Assembly (NCBI GenBank): GCA_005881595.1
Contig: VBBY01000008.1
Location: 1 to 38,138, forward strand
DNA length: 38,138 nucleotides
DNA from: Betaproteobacteria bacterium
GTDB taxonomy: Bacteria; Pseudomonadota; Gammaproteobacteria; Burkholderiales; SG8-39
Reading direction: 5' to 3'
Every line of letters starts with the position of its first letter. Position 1 is the first letter of the stretch. Positions 10,946-20,772 of this stretch are shown one piece after another. The translations under genes and the position numbers were made by a program. The notes under the pieces are model-generated. The model made no database searches and was not told where the DNA came from. It worked only from the letters and a program-made list of their open reading frames with translations.

Positions 10946-11563
10946 ATGAAGCTCCTCGCCTCGACCGCCAGCCCCTACGCGCGCAAGGTGCGCATCGTCC
11001 TCGCCGAGAAGAAAATCGAGTGCGAGCTGCAGCCGGTCGACGTTTCCCCGGTCGACAACCCGGTCAATGCCCACAATCCGCTCGGCAAGATCCCCACCCT
11101 CGTGCTCGACGACGGCACGGCGCTCTACGATTCGCGCGTGATCGTCGAGTTTCTCGACAACGCGTCGCCGATCAGCCGCCTGATCCCGGAAGACGTGCGC
11201 GACCGCGTCGCGGTGCGCCGCTGGGAGGCGCTCGCCGACGGCGTGCTCGACGCCGGGCTGCTGGCGCGCTACGAGTCGCTGCGGGACAAGCGGGAGCGCA
11301 GCAAGGATTGGAGCGACAAGCAGCTCGCGCGCATGCGCCGCGGCTGCGAGCAGATGTCGAAGGATCTCGAGGGCCGCGCGTGGTGCCACGGCGGCCGCTA
11401 CTCGCTCGCCGACATCGCGCTCGGCTGCTGCCTCGGCTGGCTCGGGTTCAGGCAGCCCGGCGACGTCAACTGGCACGCCGCGTACCCGGGACTCGCCCGC
11501 CAGTACCAGAAGCTGATGGAGCGGCCCGCGTTCGCGGACACCGCGCCAATAGCCCCTAAGTGA
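10946..11563 (+). CDS. Glutathione S-transferase family protein
   Basis: The 205 residues have an N-terminal thioredoxin-like domain with [18 protein letters not shown] (candidate catalytic Ser at the SPYARKVR motif) and the glutathione-binding cis-Pro and acidic motif [20 protein letters not shown]. An all-helical C-terminal domain follows. It is likely a cytosolic enzyme conjugating or reducing with glutathione; the substrate is unknown. A TATAAT (10929-10934) overlaps the stop of the upstream gene, 11 bases before this ATG. No Shine-Dalgarno is present. The 3' end overlaps convergent mnmA by 8 bases. Confidence 0.92.
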   Translation: MKLLASTASPYARKVRIVLAEKKIECELQPVDVSPVDNPVNAHNPLGKIPTLVLDDGTALYDSRVIVEFLDNASPISRLIPEDVRDRVAVRRWEALADGVLDAGLLARYESLRDKRERSKDWSDKQLARMRRGCEQMSKDLEGRAWCHGGRYSLADIALGCCLGWLGFRQPGDVNWHAAYPGLARQYQKLMERPAFADTAPIAPK

Positions 11564-12617
11564 TTATTCCCCCGCCGAGGCAGACCTCGCCGTCGTAGAG
11601 CACGACCGACTGCCCCGGCGTCACCGCCCATTGCGGCGCAGGGAAGTCCACGGCGATCTCGCTTTCGCGCACCAGCGCCAGCGTGCACGCCGCGCCGGCC
11701 TGCCGGTAGCGCGTTTTCGCCGTGTGGCTCGAGCGCTCGGCAGGCGCCTCGCCCGCGATCCAGCTCGGCGCGCCGGCCTTGAGCGAATTCCTCAGCAGCA
11801 GCCGGTGGTCATGGCCCTGCACGACGACCAGCTCGTTGGCGGCGATGCGCTTCTCGGCGACATACCAGGCCTCGCCCGCCCCGCCGATGCCGATGCCTTT
11901 TCTTTGCCCGATCGTATAGAAGGCAAGACCGATGTGCTCGCCGAGCGCCGTTCCGTTCTCATCGACGATCGCGCCGGGCGCCTTCGGCAGATAACGATTC
12001 AGGAACTCGCGGAACGGGCGCTCGCCGATGAAGCAAATCCCGGTCGAGTCCTTCTTGGCGTGGTTCGGCAGTCCGGCTTCCTCGGCCATGCGGCGCACCT
12101 GCGGCTTCTTGAGATCGCCGAGCGGGAACATCACGCGCGCGAGCTGCGCCTGGTTGAGCCGGTGGAGGAAGTAGCTCTGGTCTTTTGCCGCATCATTGCC
12201 CCGCAACAACAGAACCTTGCCTTTTTCTTTTCTTGTCCTTGCATAGTGCCCGGTGGCAATCGTGGCCGCGCCCAGGCGCATCGCGTGATCCAGGAACGCC
12301 TTGAACTTGATCTCGGCGTTGCAAAGCACGTCGGGGTTCGGCGTGCGCCCCGCGGCGTACTCGCGCAGGAAATCGGCGAACACCCGGTCCCTGTATTCGG
12401 CGGAGAAGTTGACCGCCTCGAGCTCGATGCCGATCGCGTCGGCGGCGGCCGCGGCGTCGATCAGGTCCTCGCGCGTCGAGCAGTACTCGTCGTCGTCGTC
12501 GTCCTCCCAGTTTTTCATGAACAGGCCGACGACGTCGTAGCCCGCGCGCTTCAGCAGCAGCGCGGCGGCTGCGGAATCCACGCCCCCCGACATGCCGACG
12601 ACGACTTTCTCAGCCAT
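11556..12617 (-). CDS. mnmA: tRNA-specific 2-thiouridylase MnmA
   Basis: MnmA puts sulphur on U34 of tRNA-Lys, -Glu and -Gln using ATP and a persulfide relay. The 353 residues have the PP-loop SGGVDS at 10-15, and the two catalytic cysteines C99 ([12 protein letters not shown]) and C195 ([10 protein letters not shown]) at the family spacing. C-terminal motifs include YTIGQRKG. It overlaps the upstream nudJ by 8 bases and is the last gene of the aminotransferase-nudJ-mnmA operon. The nudJ-mnmA adjacency is also found in E. coli. Confidence 0.97.
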   Translation of the reverse strand: MAEKVVVGMSGGVDSAAAALLLKRAGYDVVGLFMKNWEDDDDDEYCSTREDLIDAAAAADAIGIELEAVNFSAEYRDRVFADFLREYAAGRTPNPDVLCNAEIKFKAFLDHAMRLGAATIATGHYARTRKEKGKVLLLRGNDAAKDQSYFLHRLNQAQLARVMFPLGDLKKPQVRRMAEEAGLPNHAKKDSTGICFIGERPFREFLNRYLPKAPGAIVDENGTALGEHIGLAFYTIGQRKGIGIGGAGEAWYVAEKRIAANELVVVQGHDHRLLLRNSLKAGAPSWIAGEAPAERSSHTAKTRYRQAGAACTLALVRESEIAVDFPAPQWAVTPGQSVVLYDGEVCLGGGIIT

Positions 12618-13062
12618 ATTCCCTCGACAGCACGTCGAGCGGGAAGCGCCTGCCGGCGAGGAAGTCCAGCAGGCACTCCTGCACGAGCGGCGAGCGGTGC
12701 TCGTCCTGCCTGCTTTTCACCTCCGCCTCGGTCAGCCAGTGCAAGGCAACGATTTCCCTGTCCAGGGCCCGATCTTCGAGGCCCTTGATCTCGCCCGAAA
12801 AGCAGAAGCGCAGGAACGTCACGTCCCGCGCCGCGTAATGCCAGCGGTAGATGCCGACCAGGCCCGTCGGCTCGAAGCGGTGCGCGGTCTCTTCCAGCAC
12901 CTCGCGCCTGCAGGCGGCGAGCAGGGATTCGCCGCGATCGAGATGTCCCGCCGGCTGGTTCAGGACGATCCGCCCGTCGATCCGCTCCTCGACCAGGAGG
13001 AAGCGGCCGCCGCGCTCGATGACGGCGGCGACCGTGACGCTGGGCCGCCAGATCTCGCTCAT
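12610..13062 (-). CDS. nudJ: Nudix hydrolase, NudJ type
   Basis: The 150 residues resemble Nud[41 protein letters not shown] and a C-terminal [20 protein letters not shown]. The Nudix box reads G-x5-E-x7-REVLEE-x-A, so the usual last glycine is alanine while the metal-binding glutamates are kept. NudJ enzymes hydrolyse nucleoside di- and triphosphates and thiamin-pathway diphosphates; the substrate here is inferred only. The ATG at 13062 overlaps the aminotransferase stop by ATGA, and the 3' end overlaps mnmA. Confidence 0.9.
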   Translation of the reverse strand: MSEIWRPSVTVAAVIERGGRFLLVEERIDGRIVLNQPAGHLDRGESLLAACRREVLEETAHRFEPTGLVGIYRWHYAARDVTFLRFCFSGEIKGLEDRALDREIVALHWLTEAEVKSRQDEHRSPLVQECLLDFLAGRRFPLDVLSREYG

Positions 13063-14273
13063 GCCGCTTTCTTGGTGTTCTTGCGGATGAAGTCCGCCAT
13101 GCGCTGCACCCCCGCCTCGATCGCCTGCCTGGAGGCGGCATACGAGAAGCGCACGTGCTGGCCTTCCCCCGGCACGCGGGTGCCGAAATGGATGTCGGCG
13201 AGCACCGCCACGCCCGCCTCGTTGAGCAGGCGCCGCCTGAGGTCCTCCGAATCCGCGGCGCCGATGCGCCGGCAGGCCTCGGTGACGTTCGGCCAGGCGT
13301 AGAAGGCGCCGCCCGGCACCTGGCAGCTGACCCCCGGCACTTCGTTCAGCAGGCGGACGATGAGATCGCGCCTTTCGCGGAAGCTCTTCTTCATCGCCTC
13401 GGCGGCGTGCTGCGGGCCGTTGATCGCCTCGAGCGCGGCCCACTGGCTGATCTGCGAGGCGCACGACTCGGTGTTGGTGATCCAGCGCGTGAAGACCGGG
13501 GCGAGCAGCGGGTTCGACGTGAAGCCGATGCGCCAGCCGGTCATCGCCCAGGTCTTCGAGGCGCCGTCCGAGATGATGGTGCGCTCGTACATGCCCGGCA
13601 CCTGCGCGATCGAGAAGAACTCGCCGGCGTAGGCGAGGCGCGAATAGATCTCGTCGGCGTACACCCAGACCTGCGGGTGGCGCCTGAGAATCGCCGCGAT
13701 CTCTTCGAGCTCTTTTCTGGACAGCAGCCCGCCGGTCGGATTGTGCGGATAGTTGAGGATCAGCAGCCTGCTTTTCGGCGTGATCAGCTTTTCCAGATCG
13801 GTGAGATCAAAAGCGAATCGCCGCGCCTCGCGCAGGTGGATCGGCACCGGCTTCGCTCCGCTCGCCACGATCTGCGATTCGTAGATGGGGAAGCCGGGGT
13901 TCGGGTAGATCACTTCGTCGCCGGCGCCGTAATCGGTGGTCGACAGCACCGCGTAAGCGATGAACGGCTTCGCGCCCGCGCCGACCACGACGTCTTCCGG
14001 TCTGATGGGCAGGCCGCCGCGCATCGCGGCGAGATAGCGCGCCGCCGCCTCGCGCAGCTCGTCGATCCCCGCCGACGGCGTGTAGCCGTGCTTGCCCGAC
14101 TTGATCGCGCGGATCGCCGCCTCCTGCACGTGGTCCGGCGCCGGGAAATCGGGCTGGCCGATGCAGAAGCTGATGATGTCCCTGCCCTGGCGCACGAGCG
14201 CATTCACCTCGGCGAGCACGACGAAGGCGTTCTCGGTTCCCAGGCTCGAGGCCCGGCGGCTGATTTCCGGCAT
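13059..14273 (-). CDS. PLP-dependent class I/II aminotransferase
   Basis: The 404 residues belong to fold-type I aminotransferases (AspC/AlaC-like). They carry the substrate loop GQPDFPAP, N174/N178 in LNYPHNPTGG, D207 in VYADEIYSRL (PLP pyridine contact), and the Schiff-base lysine K240 in ISDGASKTWAMTGWRIGF. The C-terminal VRFSYAASR carries the carboxylate-binding arginine. The amino donor is not evident from sequence; aspartate, alanine or aromatic substrates are possible. It is the first gene of the operon with nudJ and mnmA. The start lies 35 bases from the divergent CorA gene. Confidence 0.92.
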   Translation of the reverse strand: MPEISRRASSLGTENAFVVLAEVNALVRQGRDIISFCIGQPDFPAPDHVQEAAIRAIKSGKHGYTPSAGIDELREAAARYLAAMRGGLPIRPEDVVVGAGAKPFIAYAVLSTTDYGAGDEVIYPNPGFPIYESQIVASGAKPVPIHLREARRFAFDLTDLEKLITPKSRLLILNYPHNPTGGLLSRKELEEIAAILRRHPQVWVYADEIYSRLAYAGEFFSIAQVPGMYERTIISDGASKTWAMTGWRIGFTSNPLLAPVFTRWITNTESCASQISQWAALEAINGPQHAAEAMKKSFRERRDLIVRLLNEVPGVSCQVPGGAFYAWPNVTEACRRIGAADSEDLRRRLLNEAGVAVLADIHFGTRVPGEGQHVRFSYAASRQAIEAGVQRMADFIRKNTKKAA

Positions 14274-14294
14274 GAGAGGTCTCGAAAAAGTGCT

Positions 14295-14300
14295 TATTAT
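14295..14300 (+). promoter_or_regulatory. -10-like TATTAT just before the CorA-type gene
   Basis: TATTAT ends 8 bases before the ATG at 14309, with no Shine-Dalgarno between. TG lies 2 bases upstream of the hexamer, close to but not exactly the extended -10 spacing. No clear -35 is seen. A transcript from here would have a leader of only a few bases. Confidence 0.45.
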
Positions 14301-14308
14301 GCCGCCCC

Positions 14309-15274
14309 ATGCTCGTCAATTGCGTGGCGTACGAGGACGGCCGCAAGCTCACGGAGATCGACAAGCGCGAGATCCGCGGCTATCTCGCACGCCCGGGGTG
14401 CTTCGTGTGGGTGGCGCTCAAGGACGCCGCCGAGGCCGAGCTCGCCGAGATGCAGGAGGAGTTCGACCTGCACCCGCTCGCCGTCGAGGACGCCGGCCAC
14501 GGCCACCAGCGGCCGAAGCTCGAGGAGTATGGCCATTCGCTGTTCGTGGTGCTCAACACCATCGAAGTGATGGGCGATGAGCTGCGTGCCGGCGAGCTGG
14601 ATATCTTCGTCGGCCGCAACTATGTGCTCTCGGTTCGCCGCGGCACCGAGCACGGCTTCCAGGACGTGCGCGCGCGCTGCGAGCGCGAGCCGGAGCTGCT
14701 GCGCAACGGCTCCGGGTATGTGCTCTACGCGCTGATGGACGCGGTGGTGGACCGCTACTTCCCGGTGCTCGACGCGGTCGAGCTGGAGCTCGAGAACATC
14801 GAGGACAAGCTGTTCAGCGGATCGGCGCCGCGCCTGAACATCGAGCGGCTCTATTACGTGAAGCAGAAGCTCACCACGCTCAAGCACGTGACGGCGCCTT
14901 CGATGGAGTACGCGGGCAAGCTGTTCGGCGGCCGCGTGCCGGGCGTGTGCTCGGGGCTCGGCGAATACTTCCGCGACGTCTACGACCACCTGGTGCGGCT
15001 CAACCAGTCGATCGACTCGGAACGGGACACGGTCAACACCGCGATCCAGGTGAATGTCGCCATGATCACCTACGGCGAGACCGAGGTCACGAAGCGCCTC
15101 GCGGCATGGGCGGCGCTGATCGCGGTGCCCACGTTCATCGCCAGCCTGTACGGCATGAACTTCAAGCACATGCCGGAACTGGATTGGACCTTCGGCTATC
15201 CGCTGGTTCTCGCGGTGATGGCGGTGCTCGACCTTTATTTCTGGTACCGCTTCAGGAAGGCGGGCTGGCTCTAG
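14309..15274 (+). CDS. corA: CorA-family magnesium/cobalt transporter
   Basis: The 321 residues have a long acidic cytosolic N-terminal domain and two C-terminal membrane helices. The first helix is followed by the family signature GMN in IASLYGMNFKHMPELDW, and the last helix ends in a basic tail (YRFRKAGWL). This architecture forms homopentameric divalent-cation channels in the inner membrane. Mg2+ or Co2+ is the expected ion. The TAG stop and the stop of the convergent antitoxin share the palindrome CTAG at 15271-15274. Confidence 0.94.
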   Translation: MLVNCVAYEDGRKLTEIDKREIRGYLARPGCFVWVALKDAAEAELAEMQEEFDLHPLAVEDAGHGHQRPKLEEYGHSLFVVLNTIEVMGDELRAGELDIFVGRNYVLSVRRGTEHGFQDVRARCEREPELLRNGSGYVLYALMDAVVDRYFPVLDAVELELENIEDKLFSGSAPRLNIERLYYVKQKLTTLKHVTAPSMEYAGKLFGGRVPGVCSGLGEYFRDVYDHLVRLNQSIDSERDTVNTAIQVNVAMITYGETEVTKRLAAWAALIAVPTFIASLYGMNFKHMPELDWTFGYPLVLAVMAVLDLYFWYRFRKAGWL

Positions 15275-15621
15275 AAGCGCAGCTCGGCCCGCACCACGTC
15301 CCAGGCGACGGCCACTTCGCCTGCCTGCCTGTCGATCAATCCCAGCTCGATCAGCCTGGACACGTCCGTATGCACATTCTTGTAGTCCCGGTGCAGCCGC
15401 TTTGCCAGCTCATAGATGGAAGTCGGACTGGAGCTGCGCAGGGCCTGCATCAGCGCCCAGCGCGCCGGCGTCAGGGTGCGCAGAAGAAGCGGCAGGTCCT
15501 GCAGCGTCAGCACGCGCAGCGGCGCGAGCCTGCGCCCTTCTGCCACGCGGTTCCAGGCCGCCTCGAAGCGATCGAGCGCGTCGCCCGCCGCCCCGACCCG
15601 CAGCTCGAGCGTCCTAGCCAA
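15271..15621 (-). CDS. TumA-like antitoxin, HVO_A0114-type winged-helix DNA-binding protein
   Basis: About 116 residues. It reads TLELRVGAAGDALDRFEAAW, then LTPARWALMQALR, SIYELAKRLHRDYKNVHTDV and SRLIELGLIDRQ, the typical HTH region of the HVO_A0114 family. In many bacteria this family follows a TumE/DUF6516 toxin and acts as its antitoxin and autorepressor. No ATG or GTG fits. TTG at 15621 is the best start and overlaps the toxin's 3' end by 8 bases, so translation is coupled. The start is the least certain point. Confidence 0.8.
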   Translation of the reverse strand: MARTLELRVGAAGDALDRFEAAWNRVAEGRRLAPLRVLTLQDLPLLLRTLTPARWALMQALRSSSPTSIYELAKRLHRDYKNVHTDVSRLIELGLIDRQAGEVAVAWDVVRAELRF

Positions 15622-15835
15622 GGCGACCGAGCGCCGCCTCGACGTCGCGCTCGAAGTCGTAGCGCAGCTGCTCGACCGACCTGAACTCGTAGGCGGTGCT
15701 GCGGCCGCGCACTCTGCGGCGCCCGTTCTGGTGCTCGACCAGCCCGCCATAGCGCAGCCGGTAGCGCAGATCGTCGTGCAGCTCGATTTCGAGCAAGGCA
15801 TCGCCGAGCAGCACTTTTTCGGACAGGAGCAACAT
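15614..15835 (-). CDS. TumE/DUF6516-like toxin, short variant
   Basis: The 73 residues run LLLSEKVLLGDALLEIELH, YRLRYGGLVEHQNG and end YEFRSVEQLRYDFERDVEAAL, closely like the C-terminal Y-F-x-S/T-V-E-Q-L-x-x-D-F of TumE-family toxins. The central segment usually containing YDNE.GKGDHRH is replaced by a short RRRVRGRSTA stretch, so the protein is shorter than relatives of about 90-115 residues. It could be inactive or a distinct subgroup. The start is ATG 15835, with an alternative at 15847 four codons upstream. Neither has a Shine-Dalgarno. The toxin precedes the antitoxin, the order seen for this family. Confidence 0.65.
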   Translation of the reverse strand: MLLLSEKVLLGDALLEIELHDDLRYRLRYGGLVEHQNGRRRVRGRSTAYEFRSVEQLRYDFERDVEAALGRLG

Positions 15836-15880
15836 ATGGCTTAGCATACCATAGCCAGGGTGCGCTAAAATGGCCTGCAA
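15836..15880. promoter_or_regulatory. Shared 45-base divergent control region between the toxin-antitoxin pair and nadE
   Basis: On the plus strand TAAAAT (15866-15871) ends 9 bases before the nadE ATG. On the minus strand TATGCT or TATGGT lie 8-14 bases before the toxin ATG. The segment between holds an imperfect inverted repeat, GGCT...AGCC (15838-15856), which could be the antitoxin's operator. No good -35 box is seen on either strand. Confidence 0.4.
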
Positions 15881-17875
<1,995 letters not shown>

Positions 17876-17876
17876 C

Positions 17877-17896
17877 CGGGGTCAGAGCCCGATTTC
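17877..17896. repeat. REP-like palindrome copy after nadE
   Basis: CGGG-(GTCAGAG)-CCCG followed by ATTTC can fold as a short hairpin right after the nadE stop and could act as a weak terminator. The same building blocks (GAAATCGGG, GGTCAGAGC and their complements) recur at 20870-20903 and 22055-22071, so it belongs to a small repeat family in this window. Confidence 0.6.
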
Positions 17897-17901
17897 TTGA
17901 A

Positions 17902-17970
17902 GGACTGTCATAGTCCCTAAGGCACTGTCAAAACGTGATCCGCGTCAATTCCCTGTAACGCGATCCGCGT
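17902..17970. promoter_or_regulatory. Repeat-rich upstream region: inverted repeat and two pairs of direct repeats
   Basis: GGACT-GTCAT-AGTCC (17902-17916) is a perfect 5-base inverted repeat. ACTGTCA occurs at 17904-17910 and 17924-17930, 20 bases apart. CGTGATCCGCGT (17934-17945) recurs as CGCGATCCGCGT (17959-17970), 25 bases apart. They lie just before a small unknown gene and the alpha-CTD-like gene, so they are candidate operator sites. No regulator can be named. Confidence 0.4.
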
Positions 17971-17983
17971 ATCGTGGCCCGGT

Positions 17984-18220
17984 ATGGCTACCGGACCCTT
18001 TTTCGGCGTGATGGCGATCCTCAACATGGCGGCGAGCGCGTTCGTTGCCGGGGATGCGGCGCTCGTCGGCGTGTTTCCGAAGCACCGGATCACGACGCTC
18101 TCGGGCCTGCGTAAAGAAGTGGTCCGCTGGGGCGATCAATCGAGCCCCAGACTCTCCCGGAAAGACGTTGACGCGCTGGTCGACTGGCTGAACAACAACT
18201 TCTACAAGCTCGACAGGTAG
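17984..18220 (+). CDS. Hypothetical 78-residue protein
   Basis: I do not recognise this protein. The N-terminal half is hydrophobic and alanine-rich (GPFFGVMAILNMAASAFVAG), so one membrane segment or signal sequence is possible. The C-terminal half is polar and ends KDVDALVDWLNNNFYKLDR. The ATG has no Shine-Dalgarno; TATCGT lies 8 bases upstream. It is followed after 31 bases by the alpha-CTD-like gene on the same strand and may be co-transcribed with it. Codon use looks like the neighbours'. Being a chance reading frame cannot be fully excluded. Confidence 0.5.
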   Translation: MATGPFFGVMAILNMAASAFVAGDAALVGVFPKHRITTLSGLRKEVVRWGDQSSPRLSRKDVDALVDWLNNNFYKLDR

Positions 18221-18251
18221 CGCCGGGAAACAAGATTTTCAGATTTTTGCA

Positions 18252-19235
18252 GTGTCACGGTCTGCGCTCCTCCAAAATGCCGCAGTGGAACGCTGGATAC
18301 TGCTGGTCAGTGCCGAGCTCGCCTATCAGGTGCTCGGCCCGTACATTTCCGAGCTCGATCGGTTGCATGCGCTGGGAAGGCTGAATGAAAACCAGAGCGG
18401 CAACGTGCTCGTTCTGGATGTCGAGCGTGGCAAGTACCCGGCGATCAGGTGCGTGACAACCCGGGGGCGCTCCGGCATGCAGAATGCGCGCACCGAAAGC
18501 AGTGCCGCGATTTCCCCGGATACACGCATCGACGAGCTGCACCTGAAGCCCAAAGCCCTGCGCATCTTTCTCGATAACGGGCTCAAGACGCTGCGCGACC
18601 TTGCCGCCCTTCCGGAGGCCGGGCTGTGGGCTCAGCACGGCATCGGGCAGGTCACGGTGGAAAAGCTGCGCTCGATCCTGCATTCCGCCGGCCTGAGGTT
18701 CGCGCCGCCCCCCGACCCGGTCGCCAGGCTGCATTGGGAAAACCGCCAGCGCCGCGCGGACGTGCTCAAGCCTGCGGCCAGCGTACCCGGTGACGCGGCG
18801 ATCTCCGCGCTCGGGCTCCTTCCCGCCGCGCTGACTGCGGCGACGCGGCGCGGCGTGAAAACCGTCTCCGATCTGGTCAGCTACACGCCGCTCGAGCTGG
18901 CCGGAGTCATGTCGCGGCGCGCTGTCCGGGACACCGTCGAGCGGCTGACTCTTTTTGGCCGATCGCTGCAGCCGGAATCGCCGCGCCGCCCGAATGGCTT
19001 CGGCCTGATCGAGCGCTCGGAGTACCTGGACAGCCTGTCGGTGCGCACGCCGGTGAAGGAGCTGCGGCCCCTGCTGGGGAAACGGGCCACTTCGGCGCTG
19101 CGAGCCGCCGGGTTCGAGGCTGCAGGCGACATCCTCAGCCGCAGCCTGCCGGAGAGGCTGTCCGAGCGTGATCGAGCGCGCGTCGACCGCTTCGCTCTCG
19201 AGCTCAGGACGTCCCTGGAAACCCGCCGGGCGTAG
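18252..19235 (+). CDS. Protein with three tandem RNA-polymerase-alpha-CTD-like helix-hairpin-helix domains
   Basis: The 327 residues have an unrecognised N-terminal region (about 1-75, including VERWILLVSAELAYQVLGPY). Three related segments follow at about 91-146, 181-236 and 265-320. The first (IDELHLKPKALRIFLDNG, LKTLRDLAALPE, IGQVTVEKLRSILHSAGL) lines up well with the alpha subunit C-terminal domain (VDDLELTVRSANCLK, IGDLV, LGKKSLTEIKDVLASRGL). The second and third are more diverged. Alpha-CTD folds bind UP-element DNA and activators, so a DNA- or polymerase-binding role is inferred, not shown. The start is uncertain: GTG 18252 or GTG 18285, neither with a Shine-Dalgarno. The upstream 30 bases are A/T-rich. 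Confidence 0.7.
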   Translation: MSRSALLQNAAVERWILLVSAELAYQVLGPYISELDRLHALGRLNENQSGNVLVLDVERGKYPAIRCVTTRGRSGMQNARTESSAAISPDTRIDELHLKPKALRIFLDNGLKTLRDLAALPEAGLWAQHGIGQVTVEKLRSILHSAGLRFAPPPDPVARLHWENRQRRADVLKPAASVPGDAAISALGLLPAALTAATRRGVKTVSDLVSYTPLELAGVMSRRAVRDTVERLTLFGRSLQPESPRRPNGFGLIERSEYLDSLSVRTPVKELRPLLGKRATSALRAAGFEAAGDILSRSLPERLSERDRARVDRFALELRTSLETRRA

Positions 19236-19241
19236 ACGCCC

Positions 19242-20507
19242 TCAGCGGCCCAGCGCCGCGGAGGCGAGCTTCGGCACGTTGAATCCTTCGCAGTCGGCGC
19301 CGCAGCCGTATTCCTTGCCGGCGTCGAGCGCGCGCTTGTAGTAGGTGCTGGCGGCTTCCCTGAGACCGAGGCCCCTGGCGGCTTCGGCGAGCATGAAGTA
19401 GGAGAGGTCGCCCAGGTAGCCGACCTGCAGCACGGCGACGGCCAGGTCGCGCCACTGTCTCCTGCCGTGCAGCTTCTTCCAGTCGGGCGTCCTGCGCGAG
19501 TAGGTGAAAGCGCATTGCGCGCGGCAGTCGAACACCGTCTCGCCGCGCTTGAACTTCTCGAACGGCTCGGCGAGGAAGCTCATGGTCGTCGGCTCGTTCG
19601 CGACGCGCGCGGCAAACTCCTCGCGCGTCGGCTCGCCCGGCCGCGTGACGACGCGCTCGTTGACCGCCTCCTTCGAGCTGAGGAAGCTCGGCGCGTCGCC
19701 CGGCTTGGCGGATTTCGCGGCAAGGTAGAGCGGCTGCATCCTGGCGCCCAGCGCCTGCAGGGTCTCCTTGCGGTGCTCGGGCGACGGGTGGGTGGAGAGG
19801 AATTCGGGCGGAGTACCGCCGCCGAGCTTGCCCATCTTGTCCCACAGCGACACCGCGGCGGCAGGATCGTAGCCGGCGCGCGCCGCGAGCTCGATGCCGA
19901 TCTGGTCGGCCTCGGATTCGCTCTCGCGGCTGTTGGGCAGCTGGATCGCGACCACAGCCGCCTGCTGCATCAGGGCCGCAGTCTGGTCCCGCGCCCCGAG
20001 CGCGATGGCGGCGAGCTGCGTGCCGATGCTCGTGCTGTAGGCGATCGACATGCGCTCCTGCGTGTGGTTGGCGAGCGCGTGGCCGATCTCGTGGCCCATC
20101 ACCTGCGCGACCTCATCGTCGGTGGCCTTCAGCTTCTCCCACATGCCGCTGTAGATCGCCATCTTGCCGCCCGCCATGCAGAAGGCGTTGACGGTCTTCG
20201 GGTCGTTGATCACCTGCACTTCCCATTTCCACTTGGCCGAATCGGGACGGAAGCGCACCGCCTGCGCGATCAGGCGGTCGGTGATGTGGCGCACCTTCTC
20301 GGCGCGCGGCGAGTCGGCCTCGACTTTCCTTTTCTTGCCGAGATCGCCCATCATCGAGCTGTAGGCCGCGGCGGACTGGCCGATCGCCATGTCCTCGGAC
20401 ACCACCATGAACTGGCTGCGCCCGGTGATCGGATTGGTCTCGCAGGCGGCGAGCGCGCCGAGCGCCAGCGCCGCGAGCCAACGCATGTGCTTGAAAGAAC
20501 GCTTCAT
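19242..20507 (-). CDS. M48-family zinc metallopeptidase, lipoprotein
   Basis: The 421 residues start with a signal peptide ending in a lipobox (LAAC, lipidated C22), so it is likely anchored in the outer or inner membrane facing the periplasm. The zinc motif H139-E140-x-x-H143 (QVMGHEIGHALANH) and third ligand E199 in SESEADQIG are intact, as is STHPSPEHR, typical of the BepA/LoiP group. The C-terminus (about 335-421) has a TPR-like stretch (AASTYYKRALDAGKEYG) and several cysteines (C328, C332, C402, C406). Likely roles are outer-membrane protein quality control or turnover. It is divergent from a small ORF. Confidence 0.9.
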   Translation of the reverse strand: MKRSFKHMRWLAALALGALAACETNPITGRSQFMVVSEDMAIGQSAAAYSSMMGDLGKKRKVEADSPRAEKVRHITDRLIAQAVRFRPDSAKWKWEVQVINDPKTVNAFCMAGGKMAIYSGMWEKLKATDDEVAQVMGHEIGHALANHTQERMSIAYSTSIGTQLAAIALGARDQTAALMQQAAVVAIQLPNSRESESEADQIGIELAARAGYDPAAAVSLWDKMGKLGGGTPPEFLSTHPSPEHRKETLQALGARMQPLYLAAKSAKPGDAPSFLSSKEAVNERVVTRPGEPTREEFAARVANEPTTMSFLAEPFEKFKRGETVFDCRAQCAFTYSRRTPDWKKLHGRRQWRDLAVAVLQVGYLGDLSYFMLAEAARGLGLREAASTYYKRALDAGKEYGCGADCEGFNVPKLASAALGR

Positions 20508-20592
20508 TGCGTATCGGATTTTACGTCCGGCGGCGCGGCGTAGCTGTAACGAAATGTTTGCCTTAGACTAGCTTCGCCCCAAGCAAGTCCCC

Positions 20593-20766
20593 ATGCCCTC
20601 CCCAGCCCGACCCCCGAAGCCCGACAAAGAGCCGGTGTTCGAGCACCCGCCGGTCTGGATCCACGAGTCGGTGGCCGCGAAGTGCTTCATGGCCGCAGCC
20701 AAGCTGCCCGCCGCCCTCGCCCGCCAGGTGAAGCGCGTACTGCGCGAGTCGATCCGCGGAAAATAG
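20593..20766 (+). CDS. Small hypothetical protein, 57 residues
   Basis: The frame runs from ATG 20593 to TAG 20764-20766. It is proline-rich at the N-terminus (PARPPKPDKEP) and basic and helical at the C-terminus (LARQVKRVLRESIRGK), with an HPPVWIHESVAAKCFMAA centre. I do not recognise it. No Shine-Dalgarno is visible. TAGACT about 20 bases upstream is a possible -10. It is followed closely by a second small frame with a ribosome-binding site. Confidence 0.4.
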   Translation: MPSPARPPKPDKEPVFEHPPVWIHESVAAKCFMAAAKLPAALARQVKRVLRESIRGK

Positions 20767-20772
20767 AAAGGA

